Source: Phytophthora hibernalis
Lineage: Eukaryota; Oomycota; Peronosporomycetes; Peronosporales; Peronosporaceae
NCBI GenBank assembly: GCA_012656075.1
Contig: JAAKBF010000164.1
Coordinates: 124,001 to 188,000, forward strand
Direction: 5' to 3'
Length of the DNA stretch: 64,000 nucleotides
This document shows positions 30,676 through 42,459 of the stretch, piece after piece. Under the pieces are notes generated by a model. That model did no database searches, was not told the DNA's origin, and saw only the letters and a program-made list of their open reading frames with translations. A program made the position numbers and the translations under genes. Within the stretch, counting starts at the first letter, position 1, and each line of letters begins with the position of its first letter.

Positions 30676-33600
30676 ATGGCGAACGCAGTGGATCGTGGAG
30701 GACATAAGGGTGTCGCTGTGCAGGTAGAAGAGCTGAAGCTTTGTTGTAGTGATTGGTGTCCTGATGGTAGAATGTTGTCCAGATGCACGCGTACATCGGT
30801 TCACCGCCTGCAAAACAAGGTTCGCATTCTTGTGACTGTTCAGCTGTGCCGTAAAGTTGCTGAACGAAGGTGTAGACAGTTCGGCGTTGCGGGTGAAGGA
30901 CGGCAAGCAAATTGAGATTGTGAATGGTTCGACAGGAGAGGTATCACCTTGGGTTTTCAGTCTTGGGGGTACTGGGCCAAGATACTGAGCTGTGCATCGA
31001 TCATTTGCTGAACAGACCTTGGGAGTCGGTCTAGACCATGTCTATCAGCAGGCAACGGAAGGAGACGTAATGGAGAGATCGCTGAGGCCGCTTGTTGCAG
31101 CATGTGCGGAAGGCGTAAATGTGTCGGTGCTTGTCGTGGGTTCGGCCAAGACGCAGAAGAGCAAAGTGCTTTTCTTGCCCATGCCAGAGCAGAGTCTCGC
31201 TGCTACGATTTTCCAAACATTGTTTGACATGCTCCTGAATAAAGTTACCACGCTGAGAAATAGCAGCCCCAGCTCCGCCATGGGAACTGCGGACGGGGCC
31301 ACGGGCACAAGAAAGAACCAAGTTCTCTCTTCTGCGACGTTCTCGCTGCGAGTATCGTTTGCTGAAATCTATGAAGAGACGATCACGGTAAAAGAAGCCC
31401 ACGGTTTGGCGGGCAAAGCTTGCTGGTGATAATATTTTCGTGATGATCATACGGACAGGATCTTTTAACAGCGAATACCAGAACAGACAGCAGACAAGCT
31501 CTTTTCATCGAAGACGACCCGGCACTCGGAACGATCATTAATAACTTGACGCAGTCACCGCCTATAACATCACTAGCAGAGTTTCGTCGACTACTGGATG
31601 CTGGTATCAGTGCAAGATGCAGTGCTAACGGTCTGTACGGAAATTCATCCGAGTTCAGCAGCGCCGTGCTTCGTGTAAGTGAGGGCTATGTTGCTCGTGA
31701 GAATTTGCTTTGCTGTAACCATTGATGCCTTGTAGATCACACTCAAGCAAACTTTTACATTTCGAGAAGCATCAACCCAAGAACTTCACTCGTTCTTTGA
31801 CTTCGTAGATCTTCCAGCGACTGACCGCCTCGGACGCGTGAGTATCCTCATCATGTTGCCTGAGCGTTGATCAAGGTCGACTAATCTGTTGTTTGGTGCG
31901 ATCGAGCTAGTCTGGAGCGGCCGTGCGTTTGTCGGAGGGTCCACTGCTAAACAAGTCGTTGTTCGCGCTTCAGGATGTCGTTGAAAGCCTAAGCAGCAGC
32001 AGTGGGGATAAATTGCCAATCCGCTATCAAGGCTCGCAGTTAACAACACTGCTGCAAGATGCACTGGGAGGCAACAGCCTTACTTTTGTGTTAATGGCCT
32101 TGAGTCCGGGCGACATGGCAGGATCATCAGCTACGGTACAGTTCGGCAAAATGCTTCCTCGTGTGTGCACGTTTCCCGTAGTGAACAACGACATGCTTCG
32201 CGGCTTGCGCCAACGCCAGCGCATGGCTCAAAAGCAGTTTACATCGGTGCCTGCTACTTCAGTAACGAAAGAAGGAGCAGTGGATGGAAACCAAGGACTA
32301 GCAGAGTACGAGCGCAGACTTCATGACCTAGAAGGCAAATTGGCTCAGAGCGGACTGGAGCGTCGAATGTTGCGTGAAGACAAGGACGCATTGACCGCAC
32401 AGCTAGGAGAGCTGCGATCTAAGTATCGTGAGTTGTTTGACAACGAGCTGTCACTTCGCACCGAACTACTCGCGTGCGAGCAAGAGAAACTGGCATTGAG
32501 TAAGGCTTTCGTAGCATTTCAACTAGAGCGCGATACTCAAGCGCAACAGCTCGATAGCGACAAGTTCGAGGCTGAAACAAAGTTGTTAAAGGCAGAGCAA
32601 GTCGTGGTGGAGATCCAACAAGACGATGCTACCAAAGCCGCGCAAATTCATGATCTATGCATCAAAATGAATGAGCTTATAGCCGACAAAACCCGACTAG
32701 GGGGTGAGTTGGTGGTGCTTCAAAAAGCCGCAAAGGCTGCCGAGAGTACTCGCGACGGAGAGGCCAAGAAGAACCAACAGCTCAGTCTGGAGCTCATAGT
32801 CGCAGTAAACCAGAAGCAGAAACTTCAGAGTGAGATGGAAGCGCTTGCCAGTCAACTACGCTCACGCCAGTCTGAGGTTGAGACACAGCTCGCTGAGTGT
32901 AAGCAGCTTCGGTCGGCTAATGAGGCTTTGCGTGAGCAAGTGACTGGGTTTGAAGCAAAGTTTGAGGCCATGCGGAAGGATGTGGTGCGCCGTGAGCTAG
33001 AAATGGAGCGTGCCGAGTTGGCAAGCAAGAAGGAGCAACTCGAGACGCAGCAGGCTGGACGAGATGCTGATACCAAGCGTGATCGCACAGTGCAACAGCT
33101 GAGTGAAGAGCTGGAAACACAGCGTGCTGGGCTTGTAGATGCTAAACGCGCACTGGAATTACAACTGGAGCGTGTACAGCACGACTTGGCTCGAGAGACT
33201 CGAGAAAAACAACATACGGCGACCGCTTTGAAACACAAGAACGAGGAAAATGAAGAACTTGTGCTCGCTTTGGATCGTGCACGACATGACTTACAGGCAC
33301 AGCTTGAAAACTTCCGGCTGAAACTTGCGCTTCTTCATCAGTCAGGAAGCAGCGGGGAGGGTTCGACCGGAGGTGTTGGAATTCAAGCACTTCGGGAGCT
33401 ACTGGCTTCTTATCAACTGCGCGAAAGAGAACTTCGAGACGAGCTTGACAGCGCACGGAACGCTAGTTTGCGCTTGACTCGGCGCCTTCGAGAACCTGTT
33501 CAATCTACGAACGAGCAACTGCAAAACAACGACAGTGGTCAGGGTCGGGATCACGAAGGTGCAGAAGAAAACAAGGATGCCGACAAAATTGAGCAGTTGA

Positions 33601-34130
33601 GTGAACGTATTGCTGCTATGGAGCAGCAACTAGCGTCGGAAATGGAGCAGCGCTCGGAACAAGCATTGATACTAGCAGAGCTTGAGGATCAGAATGTGAA
33701 GTTGGTGCGACAGCAGAAGGATCAACAACAGCTACAGAATGGTGCAACAGTTCTAGACAACGGGAGTGGAGTCCGTGCGATTACTGAAATGCACGCAGCA
33801 CTTACGCGTCAGCTTGAAGAAGTGCGGAGGCTCACCCTACAACAGCAGCAAAACCAGCGAATGACACGAGCTACCGACACTTCAGCACCACATCAACAAG
33901 CGATTGCCACCCTCTCACAGTCAGCTAACCCCAAGGAATTGGAGACACTGCGAGCAGCCAACACTCAACTGGAATCGCGGTTGTCGAGCAGCAAAACTCA
34001 CTGGATGGAGCTGCTGGAGCAAGTGGAACGGCGTTGCGCTGAGTTGCTCACCAAGAACGTCATGCTCGCTGAGGATAATGAAAACCTTCGCCATCATCTA
34101 ACCAAGGCGTACATGAAGCCTTCACACTAA
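30676..34130 (+). CDS. Kinesin-like protein with degenerate motor and long coiled coil
   Basis: The motor layout is kinesin: VRILVTVQL, then LDHVYQQATEGDVMERSLRP, VSFAEIYEETIT joined to DLLTANTRTDSRQAL, a switch-I region NSSEFSSAVLRITL, SGAAVRLSEGPLLNKSLFAL and RYQGSQLTTLLQDALGGNS. Introns supported by frame and signals: 31388-31458, 31675-31735 and 31838-31910; a shorter one near 30969-31015 is likely. The nucleotide motifs are lost: P-loop GQTGSGKT reads GSAKTQKS, switch I NxxSSRSH reads NSSEFSSA, switch II DLAGSE reads DLPATD. From about 32280 to the end is more than 600 residues of heptad-rich coiled coil. Probably a microtubule-binding or scaffold protein without ATPase. The N-terminal exon (30676-30970) has an unresolved frame change. 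Confidence 0.78.
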
Positions 34131-34421
34131 CTCAGTAGCAACAGGCAATAACTTCCGGTGCGCTAAGCTGTTTGACTTGAACATCTTCGGATACTGTACG
34201 TGAACTCGCGTTCTTACGAAAAACTAACGTGCTGGTTATAAAGCTTAGATGCCTGGTAAACCAGCGAATGTACGGAAAACGAATGCGCCAACCATCCACT
34301 AAATACTTACAGGTGATCGGAGCGGCGCTATAACTCTGCTACCATCGAGCGGTAGCCTGTGTGCCAACGCGGAACGTTGGGTATACGTCCTGGAAATAGG
34401 GTGTCGACACGATGCCGACGT

Positions 34422-37400
34422 CTACGGATGAATGTTGTTGCTACGCAGCTGGAACGAGTCATACTGTCGAGTGCCCCAAGCGTTGTAGCTCTTGCGAAGC
34501 AGGTGATCCACACGGTGACGAATTTCTCGTCTCGAAAGTCCCACGAACAATCGCGAACGCAGCTCAAGGATGACGCGCGCCAGCTTTGCCCCGTGGAAGC
34601 AAGGGAACGGAGAGTGCTGGCCTGTGGTTTGGAGCAGCGCGGCAATCTCGGACTGGTACTTCTGAAGCACCAAAAAGCCTTCACACAGACAGTGATGGAA
34701 GCGCTTGTAGCCAGGAGAACCAATACCACCCATGACATCAACCATCTCCTTCGTCAACTTGAACGGAGCGTCCTCAACGCTGAACATGCCGCCAGGTGCG
34801 ATACCGAGGATGAAGCCGAAGTCGATATGAATCACGCGGCCTTCAGAACTCAGCAAAATGTTGCCATTGTGGCGATCCTTGAGCAACAGCACGTAGCTGA
34901 CTATGGAATACGCTGCCATACTCTCGATGAAACGGCGCTGCGCCGCGATGAACTCGGAGCGAGACGGCTCGCCATAAATGCTACGAAAGTACTCGAAAAG
35001 ATTGCCGCCCGGGAATGTCTTCTTGAGGTGGTCCAGCGAGCAGGCATCGGTAATCGTCTCAAGAAGACCGATATTGGCCCCCGTCGCGACAATGCGGTAT
35101 GTGCGCAGCCACAAGTGCGGCGCCTCAAACTCGAAGATTGACTTGAGCTTGTGAATGAGCTGCATCGTAAACACCTCTTGACGCAAATCGTCGTTTGTCT
35201 TGACGATCACGGAGAAGAGGTTCCATCCGGGTAGCTTCCCCATAGGAGACTCGCTCTGAATGCGTGCCTTCCGCTCCTCCCAGCTCTCGCCAAATACTTT
35301 GCTGTCGTACACAAAATTCTCGATTCCCAGCCGTCCGGCACGTGCTCCAGCACCCATTTTGCTACCACGACTGGGCTGCGGCAAATGCGGCATCATGCTA
35401 TTGTGTCGCCGACTACCTGTTGACGATGATGGCTCTCGACCACTGTTCGGTAGGGTCATGTGCCGGCCTAAAATGCCACCAGGGCCAGTAGGTCCTCCTT
35501 CGCTCGTACTCTCTTGGCGATTAGAACCGTTGGCGTGTAGCGGTGTCAGATCATCCGGACAGCTCACAGGGCCAGCGAGGGTGCTAGTTGGTGTGGGCGT
35601 CGCTAGAGTTGAGCTGCTGCATGGGGACATCATCGTCTCCCCACTCGAGGACACAACGGAAGCCTCGATTTCATCCAAAATCGCCGACTCGAAGAACGTC
35701 GAGTTACGCGGATGAGAACTGAAGACAAACGGACGAAGTCGATCCATGTCGCCGTCTTCCAGATCAATTCCACCAGCACTTTGTACTGGGACAGTCTCCA
35801 CGAAAATAAGCGTTGGGGCGCGCATCTTAGTCGAAAACACCTTGCCTTCTGTCGGCGGGATGCGCACAACTTGGTACAGCTCATCGGATGCCGCGCTCAA
35901 CGGGTAAAGCGCCGAGGATTGTAGTGTGTTGTTCAGAGTCTCCAGCTCGCCTGCCAAGTATTTCCCACGGTCTGACACGGGCTGAATGTGTCGCAGGCGC
36001 TCGCTAATAGCCGCCAGCGACTGCACAAAACTCACTTGTTCCAGCACAAGCGATTCAATTCCCGTGCCCGGTGAGTCCTCTGACATGTTACTTCCTTCGA
36101 CATCCAGCGAATCGTAGAGGATGCTGGACTGGAACTCACACAACTCAATACCAGACGCCGCCAATTCCGCGGCACTGTTCTCGAACTCCGGCAGCGTGGA
36201 AGCGTTGAGCCAGCGCTCAATCATAGAATCCGGCTCCAGCGCAATGAGTTTCTCCATGTCGGCATTGATCTGCCGCAAATCAGCCAAAATCTGTGCTAGC
36301 TGGTGCTCGGGGCAGTCGGCGAACACCAAGTCCTTCCAGATGCTGAACATCGGCGAACTGTCAGGCAGCGTCGTGTTCGGGTAGATGAAGCCCAGCAGCG
36401 ACAGCAGTGTGTGCGGGTGCAGGTTGAGGTAGCTCCCGTCCCCCACCGAGGCCTGCACATGCCAAATAGTCTGCAGCGCGATGCGCGGACAGCGTCGGCA
36501 AATGGCGCGGATGTAGCGCTGCAGATAGAAAGCTGCGCGGCGCACCGGGGCGCAGGCTCTGCGTCCAGACACTGCACGATGTGCAGCAGCTGGTACCACA
36601 AGTTCTCGACGCGGTCCACCGACGTCTCCGTGTAGAACGGGAGGCGCTCGCAGGCCACGCGGAACAGGTGTGGCTTCTTGCGCGTCTGGTACAGGATCTT
36701 GATGCTGCGGTTGAGCGTCATGGCTCCGTGGCGCAGCTTGTGCAGCATGCGCGGGAGCGTCTCCCGCTTGTTCTTGTTGGCTGCGTCTCTGCGCGCGACC
36801 AGCGCGTCCATGGAGAGGCCGCGGCTCGCCATAGGCCCTACCACCCGCTTGGTCGCGCGTAAGTACCCAATAAACTCCTGTCGCTGCGCGCAATGGTCAC
36901 AGCAGCGCCGCGCCGCGCGCAGCCCCAGATGTTGCAGGCGCACGCCGCGACTGCAGTGGCGCGTACAGAACGCGCGCGCGCACGATCCACACACGACGCG
37001 TCGGGCCACGAGCGCGCGGAAGCGCACCAAGCACTCGGCGCAGCCTGCGTCTCCGACAGTCGCGGGCGTCAGCCCGCGGGCGCCGCGTCCGACGTCGTCG
37101 GGAACGCGCACGGCGTGGGCGGCAAGCTACCGGCCGCCTCCGGCACGGGCCGCATGTCTCCCGGGACGATGCGTCGGCCAGCGTCGTCGACGGCGACGTT
37201 TTGCACGTCCACGGCGGCCTTGGGACGCTGCAGCGCGCGCTCCAGCTGCTGCAGCCACACGTCGCGGTCGCGCGCGGTCTCCGCGGCGCACAGGATCAAC
37301 TTCTGGCTGTCGTGCGCACCGCGAACGTGTGCGCGTGTCTCGAGAGCGCACCGCGGCCGTCCCACGACTCCACGGCCTGCACCCAGACCTCGCCGCGCAG

Positions 37401-37586
37401 CTGGGAGTCCGTCTCGGCGCTCTCTCGACTGCGGTACCAGCGCAGACGCGCGCCTTGCAGCACGCAGAAGCGCCACGACCCCATGTAGACGTTGCTGGCG
37501 TAGCGCTTGCGCAGGTAGCCGCCGAAGAGCCGCGGCGGCTTGGGCTCCGGCGTCTCGGGCATCTTTTCGCTACTGATACAGTTCAA
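34422..37586 (-). CDS. PH-FYVE-phosphatidylinositol 4-kinase (PI4K-beta type)
   Basis: Predicted membrane-associated lipid kinase forming PI4P. Order: PH domain (LFGGYLRKRYASNVYMGSWR to WLQQLERAL, about 37540-37220), FYVE-like zinc finger (CAECLVRF, VCGSCARAFCTRHC, CCDHCAQRQEF, about 37050-36880), helical lipid-kinase-unique region (LPFYTETSVDRVENLWYQLL), a Ser-rich linker, then the kinase core: SKVFGESWEERKARIQSESP, WNLFSVIVKTNDDLRQEVF, catalytic LLLKDRHNGNILL, IHIDFGFILGIAPGG and the C-terminal KRFHHCLCEGFLVLQ. The sequence around the kinase core is that of PI4KIII-beta. Frame breaks in the GC-rich N-terminal third (about 37310, 37110 and 36530) each need one base. Start ATG 37586; stop at 34422. 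Confidence 0.85.
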
Positions 37587-38540
37587 GAGAGGGCGGAGTC
37601 CGACGTGACGACGGAGCGAAAAGCCTGCACCTGATTCTGCTCCTCGTTCTGCTGGCGATTGGCAGAGCGATGGAGAGTGCGCACTCTAGATGCGGAATGG
37701 TTTCCTTCGTCGTCCTGGGGCCTTGACGCTCGGGGCTGACGGAGAGAGGGCGACTGAAAGAAAGCGAGTGCGGAAATCGAAATGTGCAAAGAAAAGGAAC
37801 CTTTGAATTGGGAAGCTAATGTGCCCATCTGTCGGGTGTGGTAGAATGGTTGCTGCGCCCGTCTCTTGTCTACCGAGACAGACGCCTTGATGGTCGGGGG
37901 CAGTAGCAAGCTGGAGACATTGGCTATCGGGGCGGAACGGCTGATCCTGCGAGCTGCATCGTCCTATCGACGGAGAGCTGAAGGCTCCTGACGCCGACTT
38001 GGAGTCTCCTCCAATGGAGACCAAGACTTGGAGTAACGCACTGCCGATGAAGCCAGGACGCGACCAGATCTAGACTCGGAGACTGCATCTCGGCCTCATC
38101 TGCCTGCACTAACTCGCCAAGCGCTCGATCAATAAAATACCTCACATGTCAGATGAGTGTCTGGAAGAATCACCGTCAACTTCTTTTCCACTTTCATGAG
38201 AGTGTCCCCAGCTGCCATGCGAGGAAGTGAGCCCATAGTCACCGGCAGAAGTTTTCGTCCTTGTGAAACGTAAAGAGTTTCTGCAAAACGGCTACGGCGG
38301 AGGAGGAAATTGCTGAAAATCCAGGCGCCAACTCGGACGTGAGAGAAGCAGGAGAAGCAGTCGGGAAACCGCCCGGCACACCCGTGGGATACCGTTGGAG
38401 CGCTGCGCTTTTGTTGGCCAACTCGGGTGGTGAGTTTTTGGCACGACCAAGTCCTGCAAGACTCCCGTTGGATTTTAAGTTTTGTTTGTGCTCCGCGCGA
38501 CTGCTTGATTTGGGCGACTCGATTGTTTGGTGCAGCATGA
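37587..38540 (-). other. Upstream of PI4K: possible small hypothetical gene
   Basis: Minus-strand open segments 38538-38239 (SSRAEHKQNLKSNGSLAG...), 38236-38150 (MAAGDTLMKVEKKLTVILPD), 38148-37924 (RYFIDRALGELVQADEAEMQ) and 38024-37686 follow each other in different frames. They may form an unrecognised gene broken by introns or base errors, or be 5' leader of the PI4-kinase transcript. No family recognised. Confidence 0.25.
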
Positions 38541-40034
38541 GCTCGAACGAGCAGTGTTACTCAGTTTGATAACTGTGTCCTGTCCACAGTGCTCATTTGC
38601 CCTCAAGAACAGAAGAATCTCCATCAGGCACGGCTACAGCGACTGTTGCTGCTGTTCAGACGTGGTTGATGTCATACCAAACATGCGCCTCCTGACAATA
38701 AATAATCGATATGAAACTTTGAGCTCGCCACAATAAATTATTGGAACACATCTATTGCAATAGTTGCCACACCAATTTATTTTTCGACAGCCCTCTCCCG
38801 TTCAACTAAGTTACGGTATAACAGACTGCGCGAGTTGCACCAGTTTTCTTGTTAATTTCCGTCGTAAGAGCGCCACACATACATCCGTGTTCCTCGACAA
38901 TTATTTTTTAAAAATTGATTTCGAATAATAATTCCAAACGTTCACCTCAATTTGGGGCTCGGGTGTATCCTAGATTTTTAAAAATGTTTCCTCTTTGAAA
39001 AGATGAAATATATCTGATAATTCTGATACTGGTGAAAGAAATCTGACAATTAGGTCTGATTAGGAACGCCATCATCTGGGTGCTCTAAAAATAGCGCATT
39101 TTTTATACCGGTAAATCCATTTAAAATTAGGTCGTTTTAAATAAAGAAGTGCACCCTTCTATATCGGCAACAACTCATGACGATACGGATAGTGTTCGAC
39201 CATTTTAACTTTAACAACGCTAAAAGTCCGATTTCCCCCGAGTTGCTTGCTTGAAACCCCAGAGTGACAATGACTCCTGTATCTCGAATATGCAACTTAT
39301 AACCTTGAACAAGTCTGTGTTGCTGTACCAGTAGTTTAAATGTTGAAATGTCAAATGCCAATTTTGAAGAAATATTCAAAGTGTAAAGACATCAAAACTT
39401 CACTGCGTCGTGTGAAAACTTTTCACCAACGAGACAAACAAAAGGCGCCCTAGAGGCTGAGAGCTAACGGCCTCTGCCGATGTTTGAGCACATTCACAAA
39501 TTTGAAAGTGTCCCATGCGAGATCGAGGACATAGTAAAGTCAAGTGTAGGAGCTGCACCGGCTGCGCCACATTCCGTTTCATGCAATCAAATCTGCATGA
39601 ACCCACCTTTTTTTCACAAATATGCTCGGTGACCAGTTCTAATTTCGGTACTTCAACGTCATCGTTTAGGTATCCTAATTATACATGCTCTAGGAGTGGT
39701 GAGTCACGGTAGCTTCGCGTTTAATTTTTCCTAGGAAAAAGGATCAAACCTGTCCAGACTAAGGCCCATTCTCAACCGGAATGTATCGTCGCATGCGTCC
39801 AAATAAACGCACCCGATTGGTTTAAGGGCTAGGTTCTCGCATGCGACCATGTTCAAAAATAGGCGCTCGTGCGGCGAGTTGGTCACATGCGTTGAAAACG
39901 GCGCACGACAGTGTTTTGGGGTTGCATGTAAAAACACCAATCAGAACAGTTCATTTGCCTCGAAATCTGACCCACTTCAACTTTAAATATTTAACGCTCG
40001 CTCACTTTAGCTTACCTCTGCTACAAGCCTCTGC
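38541..40034. other. AT-rich intergenic, nothing recognised
   Basis: No gene or element could be supported. Short frames only, with several runs of TTTAAAAAT near 38900-39000. Confidence 0.55.
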
Positions 40035-40757
40035 AATGTTCGGGCCTCTTACGCTTTCAACTGGCCAAGACATGTTGGGCTGTCTAGACGACGACTTGGA
40101 GCCTTGTACGGTGATCATACCTACTATGGTCATGGTCATGACAAGCACGCACACATCTGGCAATGAGATGCGCGTTATTCGCGAGCGAATCAACTGGAAC
40201 ACTCACGCAGAGCGATTGGTGCTTGAGGGGAATTCAAGCAGTATTACAGGATGAGTCCGCTGGGTTTGAACGTTTGCTGTTATTCGTGGGCGCAGATTTG
40301 GCCATTGACCCACTCCAGTCAGCAAGACGGGCACACTAGGAGAACCCCCAGTGTCACCCGCGGGGATGCTTCAAACGTCTATATCGTGGTTAGCTGATGG
40401 AAGCTACACCATATCCGGGTTATAACGGGCACAAGCCGAGCTGGCTTCTATCGTATTGTTCACTCGGTTTTGCGTGCCATCAACGGCTGTCGAGGGCTGG
40501 CGATAAAATTTCCTCTTTCTGATGATGAGATGGAATTTACTGCCGCTGGTTTCCGCTCATTGAGTGCGGTTCGTGCCATGCCTGGGGGTATTGGAGCTAT
40601 TCATGGCTGGCTTTGTCCTATTAGAGTACCTAGGCACAGTGAATGTGGTCGCGTGACTGCCTTCTTCTCGGGTCATTACCAGCGATATGACCTCAACGTG
40701 CAGGCTTGTGCAGATTACCGATGTCGTTTTACGGCCATGGCTTGGTTCGAATATGAC
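40035..40757 (+). pseudogene. PIF/Harbinger transposase fragment
   Basis: The frame at 40400-40757 reads SWLADGSYTISG, RIVHSVLRAINGCRGLAIKFP, GIGAIHGWLCPIRVPRHSEC and FFSGHYQRYDLNVQACADYRC, the start of a DDE_Tnp_4 (Harbinger) catalytic domain. The first catalytic Asp (GAIDGWL) is His here. The N-terminal part (from MFGPLTLSTGQDML) is in another frame with stops, and the second half of the catalytic domain is absent. Confidence 0.75.
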
Positions 40758-40764
40758 TGAAGTT

Positions 40765-41979
40765 TTTCAATCAATGCCAGTCGTTCGTGCAGGAGAAGAT
40801 CTCTGTCCTCTTCAAGTCTGTGTTTTGAATCTCCTTCGGCATGAACTATCTCTCTGTCACAATCAGACAGTTGGCGACGAATATCGAGAGGATGCGGGAC
40901 TTTTCTTGAAGTTGGGTATTGAGCGAAGTACGCATACGCTCTGCTTCAGCACGCCGGTCGGCGACGTACACTCCAAAAGATGAAGCCAAGCTATCCAAAG
41001 AACGCTGCTCATTCTCACGACGCTGCTTATCTTTTGAGGGCGTTGAGCCCCAGGAAGTTATCTGCAAGTTAGATGCTGAACTTTCGTCAAGGTAAATATC
41101 GAGTTCATCCGAATCGAGTAGACCACCCTTCACGAAGTTGTTAAGCTCCAGCTTTCACCTATATTACCACAAGTAAATGTCAAACATAAGGCTTAGGCAT
41201 CATCGGTATTCATAAGTGTACGCACATTGAGCCACTTTCGCAGGTAGAGAACGTATCCTCGCGTATCAACGAAGTTTCTGAAGTCGTTTTCGTTCTGGCC
41301 AGAGGTTGTGAACCACTTTTCAGCTAGTGTGTAGTACCTGTTCACCTCCTTCCACATCTCGTATAATTTTTTGGCAGAATGAACCTTGTAGACTGAAGGA
41401 TCAATGCCAGTGAAAAACTCATCGTCACTTATGAGCATGTTGCTCAAATTGTCTTTCGGATATTTCTCCGTGAACGCGAGGTGAATATCTTGCCAGAAAC
41501 AGCTATTGGCATGTACCGCTCTCGTGTCCAGCGCGGCGCGCGGGGTTTATCACCTGTGCAGAGCAGCAAGGCTCAGCGACGTATGGTACTAACAACAGGG
41601 ATATTACACGTACCTGATTGACTGAAGCGGGTAGCAAATTCGTCCGAGAACAAAACATTCAAAAGACGATACATGCAATGTTTCATACGTGTACTGCTGG
41701 AGCTGTTAGCCACCGACAAGCCTGCATTTCCAAGAAGAACTCCACCAAACGCTGCTTGAGCGATATCATGGCGATGGAGAATTGCTATTCGCTCACCTTT
41801 CTTGAGGTTCCTTTTAGTTTCAATCCTCGGCGCGTACACTCCTTCCTGAATGGATCAGCAGACCACTTCGAGTATTTGATAGGACTCGTGGGTTTATCGG
41901 TGGTCGCTAAATCGCTACCGATTGAGCTATCGGAGTCGACCTCAAGCAGTGACGGCGTATTGTGAGGTTGCAGATGCAT
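40765..41979 (-). pseudogene. Harbinger accessory (Myb/SANT-like) protein remnant
   Basis: Minus-strand pieces in order: SNSTPSLLEVDSDSS-like acidic start with TDKPTSPIKYSKW (about 41890), KVHSAKKLYEMWKEVNRYYTLAE, SGQNENDFRNFVDTRGYVLY (about 41330-41240), KGGLLDSDELDIYLDESSAS and a coiled tail RRAEAERMRTSLNTQLQEKS. PIF/Harbinger elements typically carry a second, non-catalytic DNA-binding gene, and this one converges on the transposase fragment as expected. Stops and frame changes near 41150, 41460 and 40850. Confidence 0.5.
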
Positions 41980-42124
41980 GAATACTGGGGCTGCATCGAT
42001 AGAGTATCTTCATTAAGTGGCATCTGAAGTAGCGGTTGAGCTTGAGAATGTGTCATCGCTAGAGGGGCAATAGTAGCGCTGCGATGTGACCGGTTGAGAA
42101 TGAGCCTAAGAATAGCCGGCTCGA

Positions 42125-42159
42125 TTTTATCCTATGGCGTCAAAAGCCGTAGGATAAAA
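42125..42159. repeat. 14-bp stem hairpin
   Basis: TTTTATCCTATGGC and GCCGTAGGATAAAA pair along 14 bases (one G-T wobble) around the loop GTCAAAA. Confidence 0.85.
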
Positions 42160-42459
42160 ATGACATTCACTCTTCCGCGCTCACTTCAACATTGCCAGTT
42201 CGCGCGCGGAAGGCCATCGCCAACACACATTCTGGCTCTCAGCCGGACTCTCGCGATCATCACGTAAGTGCTAGTCTCGTTCGAGATGAACTCGTGTATA
42301 GATTCTCTACTAATAGGCAGCCTGATGATGTTAAATGGCAGCAACAGCCTTAGTTACAGCGTCAATCTTCAACTGCTGCGGCGAGGCCACCTAGACTACG
42401 AGGCCAGGCGCTGAACGGGCTGATTTACTGTCGGAGACCGATGGTAGTGACGACGAGCT

